From contig QNZW01000045.1 in NCBI GenBank assembly GCA_003978375.1, positions 1 through 6,588 on the forward strand: 6,588 nt of DNA, given 5' to 3'. The translations under genes were made by a program, and so were the position numbers. Below, piece by piece: positions 5,395 through 6,588 of the stretch. Positions within the stretch are counted from its first letter, which is position 1; each line of letters opens with the position of its first letter. The stretch is from Sulfurovum sp. GTDB lineage: Bacteria > Campylobacterota > Campylobacteria > Campylobacterales > Sulfurovaceae. The notes below the pieces were generated by a model. It had not been told where the DNA came from. It searched no databases and saw only the letters and a program-made list of their open reading frames with translations.

Positions 5395-6588
5395 CAAAAA
5401 TTATACGAAATATCTGCAAAAATCATGTCATTATTCTCGAAGGTATTAAAAAATTTTGAACCTCCTATATAATCTACCATACCAAAATTGGTATGGACGG
5501 CTTCACCCAATTCATACTTCACCCAAAAACGTTGAAATCCTCCCTCGTCTAGACTTTTACCATAAAGAGAAATCAGATAATTTGCTGTAAGTGATGCATT
5601 CATAAAGTCTGAACTGACACGAAATGCACTTTGATAGGTGTCTTCTTTAATAGGAATAGGATTTTTTAACAAACGATTGTCATAGGCATTCACATGTCTA
5701 AGAGAGATATCATAACTAATAAGCGTATCTGCAATCCCTTTATATTCAATACCTATCAATGCATCCGTACGTTTAAACTTTTTATCTGCGGTGGGAGAAA
5801 ATTTTAATCCATCAAAATAGGCTACTTCTGTTTTAAAAAGCCATGAGCCTGTTAAAAAGTTTAGTGCTGTACCATACATATTGATTTTATCATGCAGAAA
5901 TATAGGTTTTTTTGATGTGTCTATATATCCATTATCATCATAAATACGTGCCCCATAAAAATTGACATCCCAGCCTGAAAATTCACCTCCTATAGAGAGA
6001 GCATAGGTTAGGTCATCATAACTTTCTTTTTTTATATGTGGATTTGAGAGTGGATTAAATGCCGATCCAAAAGGAGGTAATTTAGAAAAACGTTGCTCAA
6101 GTATCACAATAGGTGTAATACGCCATTTGTCTACAAAATAATCAAATTTTACCATACTAGTAGGTAATCGTAAATCTTCTATGTCAACCATACCCGGACG
6201 TCTGTTATCTAAAGGATTTAAGACATCTGTAATTCGTATGGTGTCACTTCTTCCCCATACTACTACTTGTCGTCCTAATTTCAAGTCTAAATTTTCTCTT
6301 AGGCTTCCCTCTAAATAAGCATCATATAGTTCTACTTCACTTTGAAAGGCATCACACTCATCTTTACTATAATTATATCTACCTCTGATACCGTAAATGG
6401 CATCATAATAGGCTTTTGCATTGGTTTTAAATCGCCAATTATTATGAAACTTATGCTCATAGTCTAAAAAAAGTGATGATTTAAGTGAAGTAAGTGCATT
6501 ATGTGGTTTTTTACCATTGTATGAGTAGGTTGCTTGTTCTGTAAACTTTCCTGTAAGTCCTAAATCTTCACTCTCATCACTGTCTGTC
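5394..6588 (-). CDS. DUF1302-like outer-membrane beta-barrel protein, N-terminus missing (partial)
   Basis: The frame is open from the right edge to TGA at 5396-5394, giving 397 visible residues; the start and signal peptide lie beyond the window. A TTG at 6284 is not a credible start, because homologous-looking sequence (for example SEVELYDAYLEGSL and the LKLGRQ strand) runs through it. LGRQVVVWGRSD, followed by DVLNPLDNRRPG and DIEDLRLPTSM, is the hallmark of DUF1302-type proteins. The rest is beta-strand-like with many aromatic residues, and the chain ends in ISYNF, a C-terminal Phe suited to BAM-dependent insertion. As known for the family, members often accompany RND/MMPL exporters and DUF1329 proteins and probably move hydrophobic molecules; none of those partners is visible here. 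It is translationally coupled to the radical SAM gene through TGATG, with one shared base. Confidence 0.82.
   Translation of the reverse strand, partial: TDSDESEDLGLTGKFTEQATYSYNGKKPHNALTSLKSSLFLDYEHKFHNNWRFKTNAKAYYDAIYGIRGRYNYSKDECDAFQSEVELYDAYLEGSLRENLDLKLGRQVVVWGRSDTIRITDVLNPLDNRRPGMVDIEDLRLPTSMVKFDYFVDKWRITPIVILEQRFSKLPPFGSAFNPLSNPHIKKESYDDLTYALSIGGEFSGWDVNFYGARIYDDNGYIDTSKKPIFLHDKINMYGTALNFLTGSWLFKTEVAYFDGLKFSPTADKKFKRTDALIGIEYKGIADTLISYDISLRHVNAYDNRLLKNPIPIKEDTYQSAFRVSSDFMNASLTANYLISLYGKSLDEGGFQRFWVKYELGEAVHTNFGMVDYIGGSKFFNTFENNDMIFADISYNF

Noticed and set aside
5394..6284. TTG at 6284 as the start of the DUF1302-like gene.
   Set aside because: The frame stays open to the window edge, and the upstream residues continue a family-like pattern, so this is an internal codon and the gene is simply cut by the window.

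Overview
The window is AT-rich and reads like a chromosomal piece of a Campylobacterota (Epsilonproteobacteria) genome, probably a free-living Sulfurovum/Sulfurimonas-like lineage. The main reasons are the aspS-adk gene pair at the left, a short-LID adenylate kinase, AT-rich intergenic regions with -10-like boxes but no clear -35, and a suite of outer-membrane proteins. The phylum call is inference from gene order and composition. The genus is a guess.

Layout. Bases 1-180 are the 3' end of aspS (aspartyl-tRNA synthetase, + strand). A 96-bp spacer with a perfect 8-bp inverted repeat leads to adk (277-867, +), which ends in two successive small hairpins. After a 182-bp AT-rich promoter region comes a FadL/OmpP1-type outer-membrane transporter (1050-2300, +). 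It converges on a histone-deacetylase-like amidohydrolase (2319-3230, -) across a short shared hairpin. A 137-bp divergent promoter region separates that gene from two tandem SYLF-domain exported proteins (3368-3913 and 3968-4528, +), which are clear paralogues of each other. The second SYLF gene overlaps tail-to-tail by 4 bp with a radical SAM/SPASM protein (4525-5394, -). That gene is the downstream partner, through a TGATG stop-start overlap, of a DUF1302-like outer-membrane beta-barrel protein (5394-6588 and beyond, -) whose N-terminus lies outside the window.

How the parts may fit. aspS and adk are housekeeping genes. The FadL-like protein, the two SYLF proteins and the DUF1302-like barrel are all predicted to be exported, so the window is rich in envelope functions: hydrophobic-compound uptake, lipid-binding periplasmic proteins and an orphan outer-membrane protein. 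The most unusual arrangement is the translationally coupled DUF1302-like barrel and radical SAM/SPASM enzyme, an envelope protein tied to a probable maturase or small-molecule-modifying enzyme. The rest of that operon lies beyond base 6588. There are no CRISPR arrays, RNA genes, insertion sequences or long repeats that I can see, and no gene-free stretch exceeds 300 bases.
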